DNA of 17,973 nt from an uncultured Helicobacter sp. (GCA_944325775.1 CALVBL010000029.1:1-17973); one strand, 5' to 3'. Counted from the first letter of the stretch, positions 1 to 7,925 are shown. The notes: a model not told the origin generated them from the sequence alone. Made by a program: numbers and translations.

Positions 1-123
1 AACTCCGCTAATGGGTGCTTCGAGATTGCAAAAGCTTAGGTTTGCGCTAATAAGCTGCGCTAGCTCCGGACACACTTTGATACGCTTGCTACTCACGACA
101 TCACCACAGACAAAAATTCCCAT
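1..123 (-). CDS. CapA/PgsA-like (PGA_cap) family protein, N-terminal 41 codons only
   Basis: The gene runs off the left edge; only its first 41 codons are here. They read MGIFVCGDVV, then after about 20 residues NLEAPISGV. A GD near the start followed by an NLE-P-I/T motif is the N-terminal signature of the CapA/PgsA metallophosphatase-like family (capsule or poly-gamma-glutamate synthesis and related proteins). Start: ATG at 123 with an AAGGA-type ribosome binding site 8-9 bases upstream. The same frame stays open upstream to a TAA at about 175-177, but without an ATG. It follows infB on the same strand by 133 bases, where relatives usually have rbfA. The family call rests on a short stretch, so the specific function is unknown. 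Confidence 0.6.
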   Translation of the reverse strand, partial: MGIFVCGDVVSSKRIKVCPELAQLISANLSFCNLEAPISGV

Positions 124-256
124 TGCGCTTCCTTGAGGAGTTTTAGGAAATCCTAGCAAACCTTCACTTGCTTCTTACTTAGAGCCTATTGCTAATGTAA
201 TTTGCCTTTGATAAAAAACCAAAGCCCCTACGCTCGCAATCATATTGGTATTCTCA

Positions 257-2806
257 TTAAATTTGTGCATTGACTTTAACTTCCCTAAATGTTTCAAACA
301 CATCACCCACGCGCACATCATTGTAGTTTTCAAGCATTATCCCGCATTCATAGCCCTTGCTCACTTCTTTGACATCATCTTTAAACCGCTTGAGTGAGGC
401 GATCTGCCCGGTATGCACTACTACGCCATCGCGTATGAGGCGCACCTTGATCCCGCGTGTGATCGTGCCATCTACGACCATACAGCCTGCGACCACACCG
501 ACTTTGGGGATCGTGAAAGTCTCACGCACTTGTGCTTGTCCGGTATCCTCCTCGCGTATCACAGGACTCATCATTCCAAATACAAGCCCTTTAATCTCAT
601 CAAGCAAGGCATAAATCACTGAATAGGTTTTAATCTCGATACTAAGCTCTTTCGCCTTGGCTTTTACATTACCTGTGGGACGGACATTAAATCCAAGTAT
701 GAAACTATTTTCGCTCGCGCTTGCTAGCGACACATCGCCCTCGGTGATCCCACCCACGCTTGCACTCACGATATTTACACGCACTTCATCATTGCTAAGT
801 CCTTCCAAACTCGCTTTAATCGCTTCAAGACTGCCTTGCGTATCGGCTTTGACGATCACTGGTAGCACAGCAAGATTACCTTGTGCCACCATATCGCCCA
901 ATTCTTCAAAAGTAACCTTTGTGCTTTTACTAAGTTCTTTTTGACGCAAATATGAGGCGCGCTTTTGAGCGTATTCCCTCGCCTGTGCTTCACTATCTAA
1001 TGCCACGAGCGTGCTACCTGCCTCTGGCACTTCGGATAGTCCCACGATCTGTGCGACGCTGGATGGTGTGAGAGATTTGACTGCGCGTCCTAGATCGTCA
1101 TTCATAGCGCGTATGCGCCCAAAAGCTGTCCCTGCCACTACAGAATCTCCCACTTGCAAAGTCCCGCTTTGCACGATGATAGTCGCCACAGGTCCTCTGC
1201 CTTTTTCCAAACTCCCCTCTAGCACTACAGCTTTTGCTTTGCCCTCGCTAGCGGCTTTGAGTTCTAGGAGCTGGGCTTGTATGAGGATAGTCTCTAGTAG
1301 CGTATCCACGCCCAAGCCGGTTTTAGCCGAAATGGGAATAAACTCATAGTCCCCACCCCAGTCATTTGGGGTAAATCCTAGCTCGGCACACTCGGCTTTA
1401 AGCTTGTCGGGATTGATATTTTCTTTGTCCATTTTATTCATCGCGATGATGATCTGCACACCCGCTGCCCTGGCGTGGTTGAGCGCTTCTATGGTTTGGG
1501 GTTTCACACCATCATCTGCCGCAATCACGATGATAGCGATATCTGTTACCTGCGCGCCACGACTGCGCATACTGCTAAAAGCCTCATGCCCGGGCGTATC
1601 GATAAAGCTTATAATTTTGTTGTCTTTTTGCACCATATACGCGCCGATGTGCTGCGTGATTCCGCCGGCTTCCTTGTGTGCTATGCGTGAGTTTCGGATA
1701 TAATCAAGCAGCGAGGTTTTGCCATGATCGACATGCCCCATAATCGTCACTACCGGTGGGCGTTCTTTAAGTGAGTCTGTGTTTTCTTCATACACGACTT
1801 CAAAGCTGCTTTTTTGATCAAGTATAGAAACTTCGATTTTGAATTCCTCGGCGAGAATCTCAATAGAATCTTTGTCCAAAAAGTCGTTTTTAGTCGCCAT
1901 CACCCCAAGATCAAAAAGCACCTTAATCACATCTTTTAGCTCCCTACCAGAGAGCTCGGCAAACTCATACACACGCACTTCCTCGGGGATCGTGATAACA
2001 CTTTTAAGCTCCTTTGGTGGTTCTTTTGGCTGATATTTTTTATTTTTTCTGCTACCGCGGCGGATAGAGCCTTCATTCATCCATGGACTCTTTTTATGCA
2101 CTTGTACGCGATCGGTGATGGCCTGTTTTAGTCTATTTTCCTCTTCCTCATCGCGCACCTCGCGTTCATTGAGGTCAAAGAGCATAATCTCATCTTGCTC
2201 ATCATCATAATCGCGCTCAAAGGTGATTTCTCTATCCTCCAAAATATCGATTTTATGCTCATCGCTATGTTTGTGTGCAGGGCGGGCTTTGGGCGATTTT
2301 TTGGGTTTGGTTTTGTATTCGTCATCTTGGGTTTGGGCTAGCAACTCTTTGTAGCTGATAGATGAGGTTTGTTTAGGTTGTGGCTGGGTAGGCTTGATCT
2401 GATCGTTTTTGCGCACGATTCGAAGTCCCTTTTTGGGTGGTTCCTTGCTCGGCTCTGGGATAGATTCAGAATCTAGCACCTTTTTTGGCTCTGATGGCTT
2501 TGCTTTGGGAGCTTCCTGTGGATCTGTAGGTTCTTGCACTTCTTGCGCAGCTTTAGGAGCTTTGGTGCTCTTTGGTTTGGCGGTCGTTTTTTTAGCGGAG
2601 GATTTTTCTTTTGTAGGGGCTTTTGGCTTAGGAGGATTGGGGTTAATCCCCGTGGATAAAAACTCATACAGCGCACCTGCTTCTTCCTCTGTGATGCTTG
2701 AAGAAGTCGTCTTGACATCTAAGCCCATCTCAAGAGCTTTTTCAAAAACCTCTTTGGTGGTTTTGGCGCATTCTTCCGCTACTTTTGTCAATCTCACTTT
2801 TGCCAT
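257..2806 (-). CDS. infB: Translation initiation factor IF-2
   Basis: IF-2 is the GTPase that brings initiator fMet-tRNA to the 30S subunit and promotes subunit joining. Numbered from the upstream ATG at 2815 (852 aa), the protein has a small IF2_N helix bundle (about 5-55), a Lys/Pro/Ala-rich then acidic low-complexity linker (about 55-270), a second IF2_N domain (about 275-330), and the G domain: GHVDHGKT at 360-367, GGITQHIG at 384, DTPGHEAF at 406, NKMD at 460, SAK at 496. Domains II-IV follow. Start choice: ATG at 2815 overlaps the ylxR stop (ATGA) but has AAGGAG only one base before it. ATG at 2806 (MAKVRL, like the Campylobacter start I recall) has the same AAGGAG 10 bases upstream and is preferred, giving 849 aa. 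Last complete gene of the minus-strand run. Confidence 0.97.
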   Translation of the reverse strand: MAKVRLTKVAEECAKTTKEVFEKALEMGLDVKTTSSSITEEEAGALYEFLSTGINPNPPKPKAPTKEKSSAKKTTAKPKSTKAPKAAQEVQEPTDPQEAPKAKPSEPKKVLDSESIPEPSKEPPKKGLRIVRKNDQIKPTQPQPKQTSSISYKELLAQTQDDEYKTKPKKSPKARPAHKHSDEHKIDILEDREITFERDYDDEQDEIMLFDLNEREVRDEEEENRLKQAITDRVQVHKKSPWMNEGSIRRGSRKNKKYQPKEPPKELKSVITIPEEVRVYEFAELSGRELKDVIKVLFDLGVMATKNDFLDKDSIEILAEEFKIEVSILDQKSSFEVVYEENTDSLKERPPVVTIMGHVDHGKTSLLDYIRNSRIAHKEAGGITQHIGAYMVQKDNKIISFIDTPGHEAFSSMRSRGAQVTDIAIIVIAADDGVKPQTIEALNHARAAGVQIIIAMNKMDKENINPDKLKAECAELGFTPNDWGGDYEFIPISAKTGLGVDTLLETILIQAQLLELKAASEGKAKAVVLEGSLEKGRGPVATIIVQSGTLQVGDSVVAGTAFGRIRAMNDDLGRAVKSLTPSSVAQIVGLSEVPEAGSTLVALDSEAQAREYAQKRASYLRQKELSKSTKVTFEELGDMVAQGNLAVLPVIVKADTQGSLEAIKASLEGLSNDEVRVNIVSASVGGITEGDVSLASASENSFILGFNVRPTGNVKAKAKELSIEIKTYSVIYALLDEIKGLVFGMMSPVIREEDTGQAQVRETFTIPKVGVVAGCMVVDGTITRGIKVRLIRDGVVVHTGQIASLKRFKDDVKEVSKGYECGIMLENYNDVRVGDVFETFREVKVNAQI

Positions 2807-2811
2807 ACTCT

Positions 2812-3036
2812 TCATACTCCTTTAGATTCTGTGTTTTGCTGTATGTTATAACGCTTCATCACTCCACGCATCATCTTTGTGTCATTGTAGCATCGCGCAC
2901 AAAGATATATGCTCCTGCCCGCACCACTAAATGCACACAAGGCATTTTGCACGACCTGAAATCGTTGCAACTCATCTTGCAAAAACCGCGCTCTGCAAGC
3001 CACGCACATTCTTGTTTGTTTGGGATTTCTCATCAT
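2812..3036 (-). CDS. ylxR: YlxR/DUF448 family RNA-binding protein
   Basis: A 74 aa basic protein with the YlxR family marks: RMCVACR near the N-terminus and GRSIYLCARC in the middle, each with a paired-Cys pattern. The family sits between nusA/thrB-type genes and infB in many bacteria. It binds RNA and has been linked to RNase P modulation in Gram-positive bacteria; the role here is inferred from family only. Its stop TGA overlaps a candidate infB ATG by 4 bases, and the gene lies 16 bases after thrB, so all three are probably co-transcribed. The start is ATG at 3036 or the next ATG at 3033; no strong ribosome binding site separates them. Confidence 0.85.
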   Translation of the reverse strand: MMRNPKQTRMCVACRARFLQDELQRFQVVQNALCAFSGAGRSIYLCARCYNDTKMMRGVMKRYNIQQNTESKGV

Positions 3037-3052
3037 TATACCAACATTCTAA

Positions 3053-3961
3053 TTAAAATTCTCTAACACCCAGATTGTCAAACTCCAGCGTGAGTATGCG
3101 GCATTTTGGGAAATTTTGCTCTAGCACGCGTGCGAGATTATGTGCATCGTCCTTGTAGCAGATATTTAGAAATGACGATCCACTGCCACTTAGTGTGCTT
3201 AGTAGCGCGCCATGCTCCAAGGCAGCTTTCTGCAGACCAAAGAGCATAGGCATGGCTTTCATACGCGTGTTTTGGTGGATTCTATCGCGGCTTGCTAGAC
3301 GTAACTTTTCCCAATCCTGTTGCAAAAATGCCGCTGTTAGAAGTGAGGAGTGTGAGAGATTAAACACACAATCTTTAAGACTATAGTGTTTGGGCAGTGC
3401 TTTGCGAGAGTATTTGGTCGAGACGCTGCGCATAGGGATCGCCACCACCGCACGGATAGAATCCGGAAGATCCGCGCGGATATGCACGACATTTTGGGAC
3501 TGAATCTTATTGCCATAATGTTCTAAAATCGCAACATTAAAGCCCCCAAAAACCGCTGGTGTGATATTGTCTGGGTGGTTTTCGTATTCTATGGCGAGGT
3601 TTAGAATCTTTTGTTTATCAATAGGCTCTCCCACATATCTTAGCGCCGCATAGATCGCACTCACGATTACCGCCGAGCTTGAGCCAAGCCCGCGCGAGAC
3701 AGGTATGGTGTTTTCAAACAAAAACTTGCAACGCGCCTGCCTATCATAACGCTCTAAAATCTGTGAAAAAATCTTGACAAAGACATTATCCACTTTGAGT
3801 TTGAGATATTGTTCGCCTTCGCCCACGATCTGCACACTTGTGATATTTGCTGGAGTGATTTGGATTTTGTTATACAAACCTAGTGCTAACCCTAGAGAAT
3901 CAAAGCCCGGACCGAGATTTGCGCTTGTGGCGGGGACGATGAGATTCATTGTAGATTTCAT
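3053..3961 (-). CDS. thrB: Homoserine kinase
   Basis: ATP-dependent phosphorylation of L-homoserine, the penultimate step to threonine. The GHMP kinase signatures are all present (numbered from the ATG at 3976): VPATSANLGPGFDSLGL at 14-30, ENHPDN at 132, the ATP loop PVSRGLGSSSA at 92-102, and LSGSGSS at 262-268. From memory, the sequence closely resembles the H. pylori homoserine kinase. Start choice: ATG at 3976 overlaps the upstream tsaB-like stop (ATGA) but has no ribosome binding site. ATG at 3961 (MKSTMNL) has AAAGG 7 bases upstream and gives 302 aa, the better start. Lies between the tsaB-like gene and ylxR; t6A synthesis consumes threonine, so the pairing is metabolically sensible. 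Confidence 0.95.
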   Translation of the reverse strand: MKSTMNLIVPATSANLGPGFDSLGLALGLYNKIQITPANITSVQIVGEGEQYLKLKVDNVFVKIFSQILERYDRQARCKFLFENTIPVSRGLGSSSAVIVSAIYAALRYVGEPIDKQKILNLAIEYENHPDNITPAVFGGFNVAILEHYGNKIQSQNVVHIRADLPDSIRAVVAIPMRSVSTKYSRKALPKHYSLKDCVFNLSHSSLLTAAFLQQDWEKLRLASRDRIHQNTRMKAMPMLFGLQKAALEHGALLSTLSGSGSSFLNICYKDDAHNLARVLEQNFPKCRILTLEFDNLGVREF

Positions 3962-3972
3962 GACATTACCTT

Positions 3973-4515
3973 TCATACTGCTGGCAAGACATACAGCGGG
4001 GTATTCTCACGCCCAAATTCTTGGGGATATAGAATCTGGGGTAGCATAAACTCCGTGGCTTTGTGATTAGATTCTAAGACAATCTCACCATTATGGAGTA
4101 CAAAATATTTATTAGCAAAGGCGTGAATGGGGTTATTGCCATTAAACGCGAAACTTTGCGTGCTCAAGAGCTCATAGCCTTTTGTTTGAGAGAGCGTGTG
4201 CAAGTAAATATGCGTGGCTTTGAGCGCGCTAAATCGCCCGGGACCGCGTGCGTAGTAGATCTTGCGCACGCTCACACCCTCGCTAAAAAGCGCGCTAAAA
4301 AGCTCATTAAGCGCGTGAGTGGTGTGTCCATAGAATCTATATTCTTTGCATAGTTTTAGATTATTGTGTGAATCTAGTGTGCTTTCTTCTGGTGTGTGCG
4401 CCTCTGGTGTTCGCATTTTTTGTGCGTGTTTATCCTTGCTCCCCTCTGTGTGCCCTTGTGTGTATAATCCTGCTAAAAGTGGCTCATTGACACTAATAAT
4501 CACCAAATGATACAT
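3973..4515 (-). CDS. Divergent TsaB-like protein (tRNA t6A biosynthesis)
   Basis: TsaB (YeaZ) is the inactive TsaD paralogue that scaffolds the TsaD-TsaB-TsaE complex making N6-threonylcarbamoyladenosine at position 37 of ANN-reading tRNAs. The 180 aa product starts with a beta strand and turn typical of the fold (VIISVNEPLLAGLY) and carries YYARGPGRFSALKATHIYL at about 87-106, matching the TsaB pattern GPGSFTGLRxG. Everything else is divergent and it is shorter than typical TsaB (about 220-230 aa). Residues about 22-56 are a low-complexity hydrophilic insertion (Lys, Glu, Thr, His). An equivalent gene sits beside thrB in H. pylori as I recall. Overlaps the thrB upstream ATG by 4 bases. Confidence 0.65.
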   Translation of the reverse strand: MYHLVIISVNEPLLAGLYTQGHTEGSKDKHAQKMRTPEAHTPEESTLDSHNNLKLCKEYRFYGHTTHALNELFSALFSEGVSVRKIYYARGPGRFSALKATHIYLHTLSQTKGYELLSTQSFAFNGNNPIHAFANKYFVLHNGEIVLESNHKATEFMLPQILYPQEFGRENTPLYVLPAV

Positions 4516-4522
4516 CGATCTC

Positions 4523-5341
4523 TCACTCTGCTGGGATCTCTTGCTGGTTTTGCTGGGTGGATTGTGGGGTAGATTCTGATGATCTGGGTTGTGTTGGGTT
4601 AGATTCTGGATTTTGGTTAGATTCTAAATCTTGCGCTGGATTTTGCACCCCTCCTTGTGGATCTTGCAACGAATCTGCGAACGCACTTTTAGGGGCTTGG
4701 GGTGCTGGCGGGAGATTTGTTGCTTCCTCGCCCTGTGGCTTACGCATTTTTTGTGTGATCGCTGCGGCTTTTTGGGCGTCCATTTTAGCGAGGATCTTGC
4801 TCACATCTTTTGGATTCATACTTGAGAGGATCTCTACGACCTCTTCTTCTGCCATTTGTTCAAAAATCGCTGCGGACTTGCCCTCTTTCATCTGTTGGTA
4901 GCTTTGTGTGATCTTATCGTCCCCACCCTTTTTCATTTTGTGCAGGAGCTCTTCGTTTTTGGCGATGAGGTCTTGGACATACTCCTCACGCGCCCTCATA
5001 TCAAGCTCAGCTTGTTCTTGGAGTTTTTGAAATTCTGCTTTTGCCTGCTCTTTTGCCTTCTCAAACTCCGAGATCTTTTGATTGAGCTGGGATTCTTGCT
5101 CGCTAAGCTTGCGGCTTTTTTCCTCTAATATCACTTGCGTGGCGTTTTGGAGCACTTGGAGGGCTTGCTGTCGCTCATCGATGACTTGGAGCTCTTGGCG
5201 TATTTCGTCTTTGCGCTGATCAAAGATAATATTACAATCAAGCAAGTGCGTATTTTGCGATTGTGTGGTGGTTTGTGAGTTCTGAATCGGTGCTGCTATC
5301 ACCACGCCTATAGCAATCATACATAATCGCACTATTCTCAT
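4523..5341 (-). CDS. MotE-like flagellar stator chaperone / MgtE-N domain protein
   Basis: A 272 aa exported protein. Residues 1-17 form a hydrophobic signal segment. Residues about 40-135 are a long Gln/Glu/Lys-rich coiled coil. Residues about 145-200 hold an MgtE-N/MotE-type helical module with the repeat AAIFEQMAEEEVVEILSSM and VSKILAKMDAQKAAAI. Residues 201-272 are a Pro/Gln/Ser/Asn-rich disordered tail. MotE-family proteins are periplasmic partners of the flagellar stator or motor; that role is inferred from the domain and from the neighbouring fliJ. Start ATG overlaps the fliJ stop by 4 bases (ATGA), with GGGGAG 4-5 bases upstream. The tail is encoded by several AGAATCT-type words and may vary between strains. 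Confidence 0.75.
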   Translation of the reverse strand: MRIVRLCMIAIGVVIAAPIQNSQTTTQSQNTHLLDCNIIFDQRKDEIRQELQVIDERQQALQVLQNATQVILEEKSRKLSEQESQLNQKISEFEKAKEQAKAEFQKLQEQAELDMRAREEYVQDLIAKNEELLHKMKKGGDDKITQSYQQMKEGKSAAIFEQMAEEEVVEILSSMNPKDVSKILAKMDAQKAAAITQKMRKPQGEEATNLPPAPQAPKSAFADSLQDPQGGVQNPAQDLESNQNPESNPTQPRSSESTPQSTQQNQQEIPAE

Positions 5342-5757
5342 ACCACTCCCCTGCGATGAAGTATGATAGAAATCTCATCTAATTCCTTATCTTGCGTAAT
5401 TTTTATGGCTTTGAGCTTAGATTCTTGCTCTTTGGTATCAAGATATTTGATTTTTTCGTATTCGATATGGAGGGTTTTATATTCCTCACGCAGGGCTTTT
5501 GCTTGGGATTTAAGCTGTGAAAGCTCGGCATGAAGAGTATCGACGTGTCCTAGTAGTCTGTCTCTAGTATCCGCAAGCGCAAGATACGCGCCAAAATCCC
5601 CGATTTTTGGGAATTGCACCTGTGCTATATCGTGCATAAATGCGTCGATCTCGGTTTGTTTTTGTGCGATGAGGAGGTTGTGCTGCATCATCTTGCGCTC
5701 ATGGCTTTGGAGTGCTTTATGGCGCACATCAAGGATCGCGCTAAATTTCGTCTTCAA
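5338..5757 (-). CDS. fliJ: Flagellar export chaperone FliJ family
   Basis: A 139 aa, almost entirely helical coiled-coil protein beginning MKTKFSAILDVRHKALQ, the usual FliJ opening (MxTKFxxILxVK). FliJ links the FliH-FliI ATPase to the FlhA export gate and escorts unused chaperones at the flagellar type III export apparatus. The start codon is TTG at 5757, supported by a full AAGGAGG ribosome binding site about 4 bases upstream that overlaps the purA stop codon; there is no in-frame ATG nearer. It is followed by a motE-like gene with a 4-base overlap. The fliJ-next-to-purA arrangement is shared with H. pylori as I remember it, which raises confidence despite low sequence complexity. Confidence 0.82.
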   Translation of the reverse strand: MKTKFSAILDVRHKALQSHERKMMQHNLLIAQKQTEIDAFMHDIAQVQFPKIGDFGAYLALADTRDRLLGHVDTLHAELSQLKSQAKALREEYKTLHIEYEKIKYLDTKEQESKLKAIKITQDKELDEISIILHRRGVV

Positions 5758-5766
5758 TCTTCCTCC

Positions 5767-7011
5767 TTAGCGTATGATCACATCTTCACGCTCTGGGCTT
5801 GTGGATATGAGGGAGATTCTCACACCCACAAACTGCTCCAAAAACTCGATATAGGTTTTTGCATTTTGTGGGAGTGCGGATTCATCGCGTATGCCCGCCA
5901 CACTATCCCAGCCGGCAAACTCGGTATAGATAGGTTTGGCGTTTTCATAGTCTGTGGGGATATAGGTGATATTCTGTCCTTTGTATTCATACGCTGTGCA
6001 GACTTTGATACGATCTAATCCATCAAGCACATCCATTTTCATAATGCTAAGGCTCGTGCAACCATTGAGGCGACACGCGTATTTGACTGCCACCGCATCA
6101 AACCACCCACATCGTCGCGACCGCCCTGTCGTCGTGCCAAACTCCGCACCCCTCTGACGCATATACTCACCACTCTCACTAAAATCCTCTGTGGGAAACA
6201 CACCATTGCCCACTCTGGTGCAATATGCTTTAGCAATCCCTATCACTTCATTAATATCACGTGGGGCTAGTCCCGTGCCGCTGCATGCGCCTGAAGCGGT
6301 GGTGTTGGAGCTGGTGACAAACGGATAGGTGCCATGATCAATATCTAGCATACTGCCCTGTGCTCCTTCACACAGAATCTTCTTGCCTGATTCCTGTGCT
6401 TGCCACAAAAGTTGTGTGGTATCACACACAAATGGCAGCAGCACTTTTGCATTAGATTCTAACTCGCTCATTATAGATTCTAAACTAGGCAGCGCAAACT
6501 CATAGGCATCTTGCAAAATCTGCATATCTTGCAGATTGGCAACGATCTTGCGCTCCAAAGTTCTAAAATCTCGCAAGTCATTCATTCTAATCCCATTGCG
6601 CGCGATCTTGTCTGTATAAGCTGGTCCTATACCTTTGCCAGTCGTGCCGATCGCCTTATCTTTTTTGCTTAGTTCCCTTGCTTTATCAAGCATACTATGG
6701 TAGGGTAGGATAATGTGTGCCTTATCACTGATAAAAAGCCGCCCTTGCAAACCTTCAAATGGCTTTAGCTCTTGCAAGAGCGCGCTAGGATCGATCACTA
6801 CACCATTGCCGATAATGTTTTTGCAATGCGGATACAAAATCCCTGATGGGATAAGGTGTAGAGCTATCTTTTGTCCATTGACTACGATTGTATGTCCGGC
6901 ATTATGCCCGCCTTGATAGCGCACGACATAGTCATAGGTTTTTGCAAGTGCATCGACGACCTTGCCCTTCCCCTCATCACCCCATTGAATCCCAACGACC
7001 AAATCTGCCAT
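5767..7011 (-). CDS. purA: Adenylosuccinate synthetase
   Basis: GTP-dependent condensation of IMP and aspartate to adenylosuccinate, the first committed step to AMP. The 414 aa cytosolic enzyme shows the P-loop GDEGKGK at 11-17 with the catalytic Asp12, GHNAGHT with catalytic His40, the IMP-binding TTGKGIGPAY segment, and the QGSMLDIDHGTYPFVTSS block. Full length and intact. Start ATG at 7011 has AAGGGAG 7 bases upstream. It lies 28 bases after the HisZ-like gene and 9 bases before fliJ on the same strand, so it is most likely cotranscribed with both. Confidence 0.98.
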   Translation of the reverse strand: MADLVVGIQWGDEGKGKVVDALAKTYDYVVRYQGGHNAGHTIVVNGQKIALHLIPSGILYPHCKNIIGNGVVIDPSALLQELKPFEGLQGRLFISDKAHIILPYHSMLDKARELSKKDKAIGTTGKGIGPAYTDKIARNGIRMNDLRDFRTLERKIVANLQDMQILQDAYEFALPSLESIMSELESNAKVLLPFVCDTTQLLWQAQESGKKILCEGAQGSMLDIDHGTYPFVTSSNTTASGACSGTGLAPRDINEVIGIAKAYCTRVGNGVFPTEDFSESGEYMRQRGAEFGTTTGRSRRCGWFDAVAVKYACRLNGCTSLSIMKMDVLDGLDRIKVCTAYEYKGQNITYIPTDYENAKPIYTEFAGWDSVAGIRDESALPQNAKTYIEFLEQFVGVRISLISTSPEREDVIIR

Positions 7012-7039
7012 TTACTAACTCCCTTAATTGTATTTTGTC

Positions 7040-7894
7040 TTATTTTGATGATTGTTTGAGCAAAATATCCACGATATTATCCGTATAGATCGCAAAGCCA
7101 CATGATGGGGTTTGTGAAATCGTGTATTTACCCCCGATAACAAGAATTGTGTTAGCAGAAATCATACGATAAAACAAATCCTCATAATAATGCCCCGGCG
7201 CGTAAAAAAGTGGCGAAAATATGCTCTCTTTATACTCACAAAAGCTCGCGCACTCTAGCATCGCCTCTAGTTCTTTGGTGAGGAAATGTGGCATATTTTT
7301 GATACATCGCTCCAAATCTTCTTTGGTATTGACTTCGATGAGTTCTTTTAGGAAATGCTCTTTGTTTGCGATGTATTCCATATCGGGATTATTAAACTCT
7401 TGGATATCGATATTGAGGTGCTGGGCGCACAAAAGCGGGATTTTTTGGTTACAGATCTGCAAGATAGGGCGCAATCCCAACTCACTCATAATCATTGTTG
7501 AGAGTCCCATCACCGGCATGAGGGAGACACTATCGAGAAATTCTGCGCCGATTTGGTGTAGCTCGGTGGTGGGATAGTCATACACTGGCTGGATATAAAA
7601 CCACTTCTTATGGCTTGTGCTGCGTGCGATACGCTTGGTAATAATGCGCATCACATCAATCGTGCTATCATAGCGCAAGACGATTTGGTGATTGTCCTCA
7701 CCGCTAAAGCAGATCATATCGCGGTTTGAAAAGTCGTCTTGATGGCTTAGGAAGCTAAAAATAGGCGTGGCAATCTCTTTGTAGTCGTTTTCGTATAGAA
7801 TCTTTATTGCTTTAGATTCTATATCGCGCTTTAGTCTTGCGGATTTGCCAAAGTAGAGCTTGCTCCCTTGTGGTAGTTCGTGGTCTAAAATCAA
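7040..7894 (-). CDS. HisZ-like / class II aminoacyl-tRNA synthetase-like protein (ATP phosphoribosyltransferase regulatory subunit family)
   Basis: The protein resembles the HisRS catalytic core without an anticodon-binding domain: LPQGSKLYFGKSARLKRDIE, IATPIFSFLS, a motif-2-like QIVLRYDSTIDVMRII, KKWFYIQPVYDYP, and ELHQIGAEFLDS. This is the HisZ pattern. True HisZ activates the short form of HisG in histidine synthesis; no hisG is visible here, so the partner is unknown. Start choice: the open frame reaches a GTG at 7939, but that codon abuts an extended -10 box (7926-7934). TTG at 7894 has AAAGGA 7 bases upstream and gives 284 aa beginning MILDHELPQGS, so it is preferred. A similar gene precedes purA in other Campylobacterota as I recall. 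First gene of the minus-strand run. Confidence 0.75.
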   Translation of the reverse strand: MILDHELPQGSKLYFGKSARLKRDIESKAIKILYENDYKEIATPIFSFLSHQDDFSNRDMICFSGEDNHQIVLRYDSTIDVMRIITKRIARSTSHKKWFYIQPVYDYPTTELHQIGAEFLDSVSLMPVMGLSTMIMSELGLRPILQICNQKIPLLCAQHLNIDIQEFNNPDMEYIANKEHFLKELIEVNTKEDLERCIKNMPHFLTKELEAMLECASFCEYKESIFSPLFYAPGHYYEDLFYRMISANTILVIGGKYTISQTPSCGFAIYTDNIVDILLKQSSK

Positions 7895-7925
7895 TCCCGA
7901 ATCCTTTGTGAAAATAAAAGTGCGG

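Noticed and set aside
180..256. Possible terminator after infB
   Set aside because: Only a 5-base stem (CTTTG/CAAAG) can be formed, with the T-run inside the wrong part of the structure.
2409..2825. 138-codon plus-strand open frame opposite the infB N-terminus
   Set aside because: It mirrors the Lys/Pro/Ala-rich repeat part of IF-2, has no ribosome binding site or family resemblance, and is an antisense shadow.
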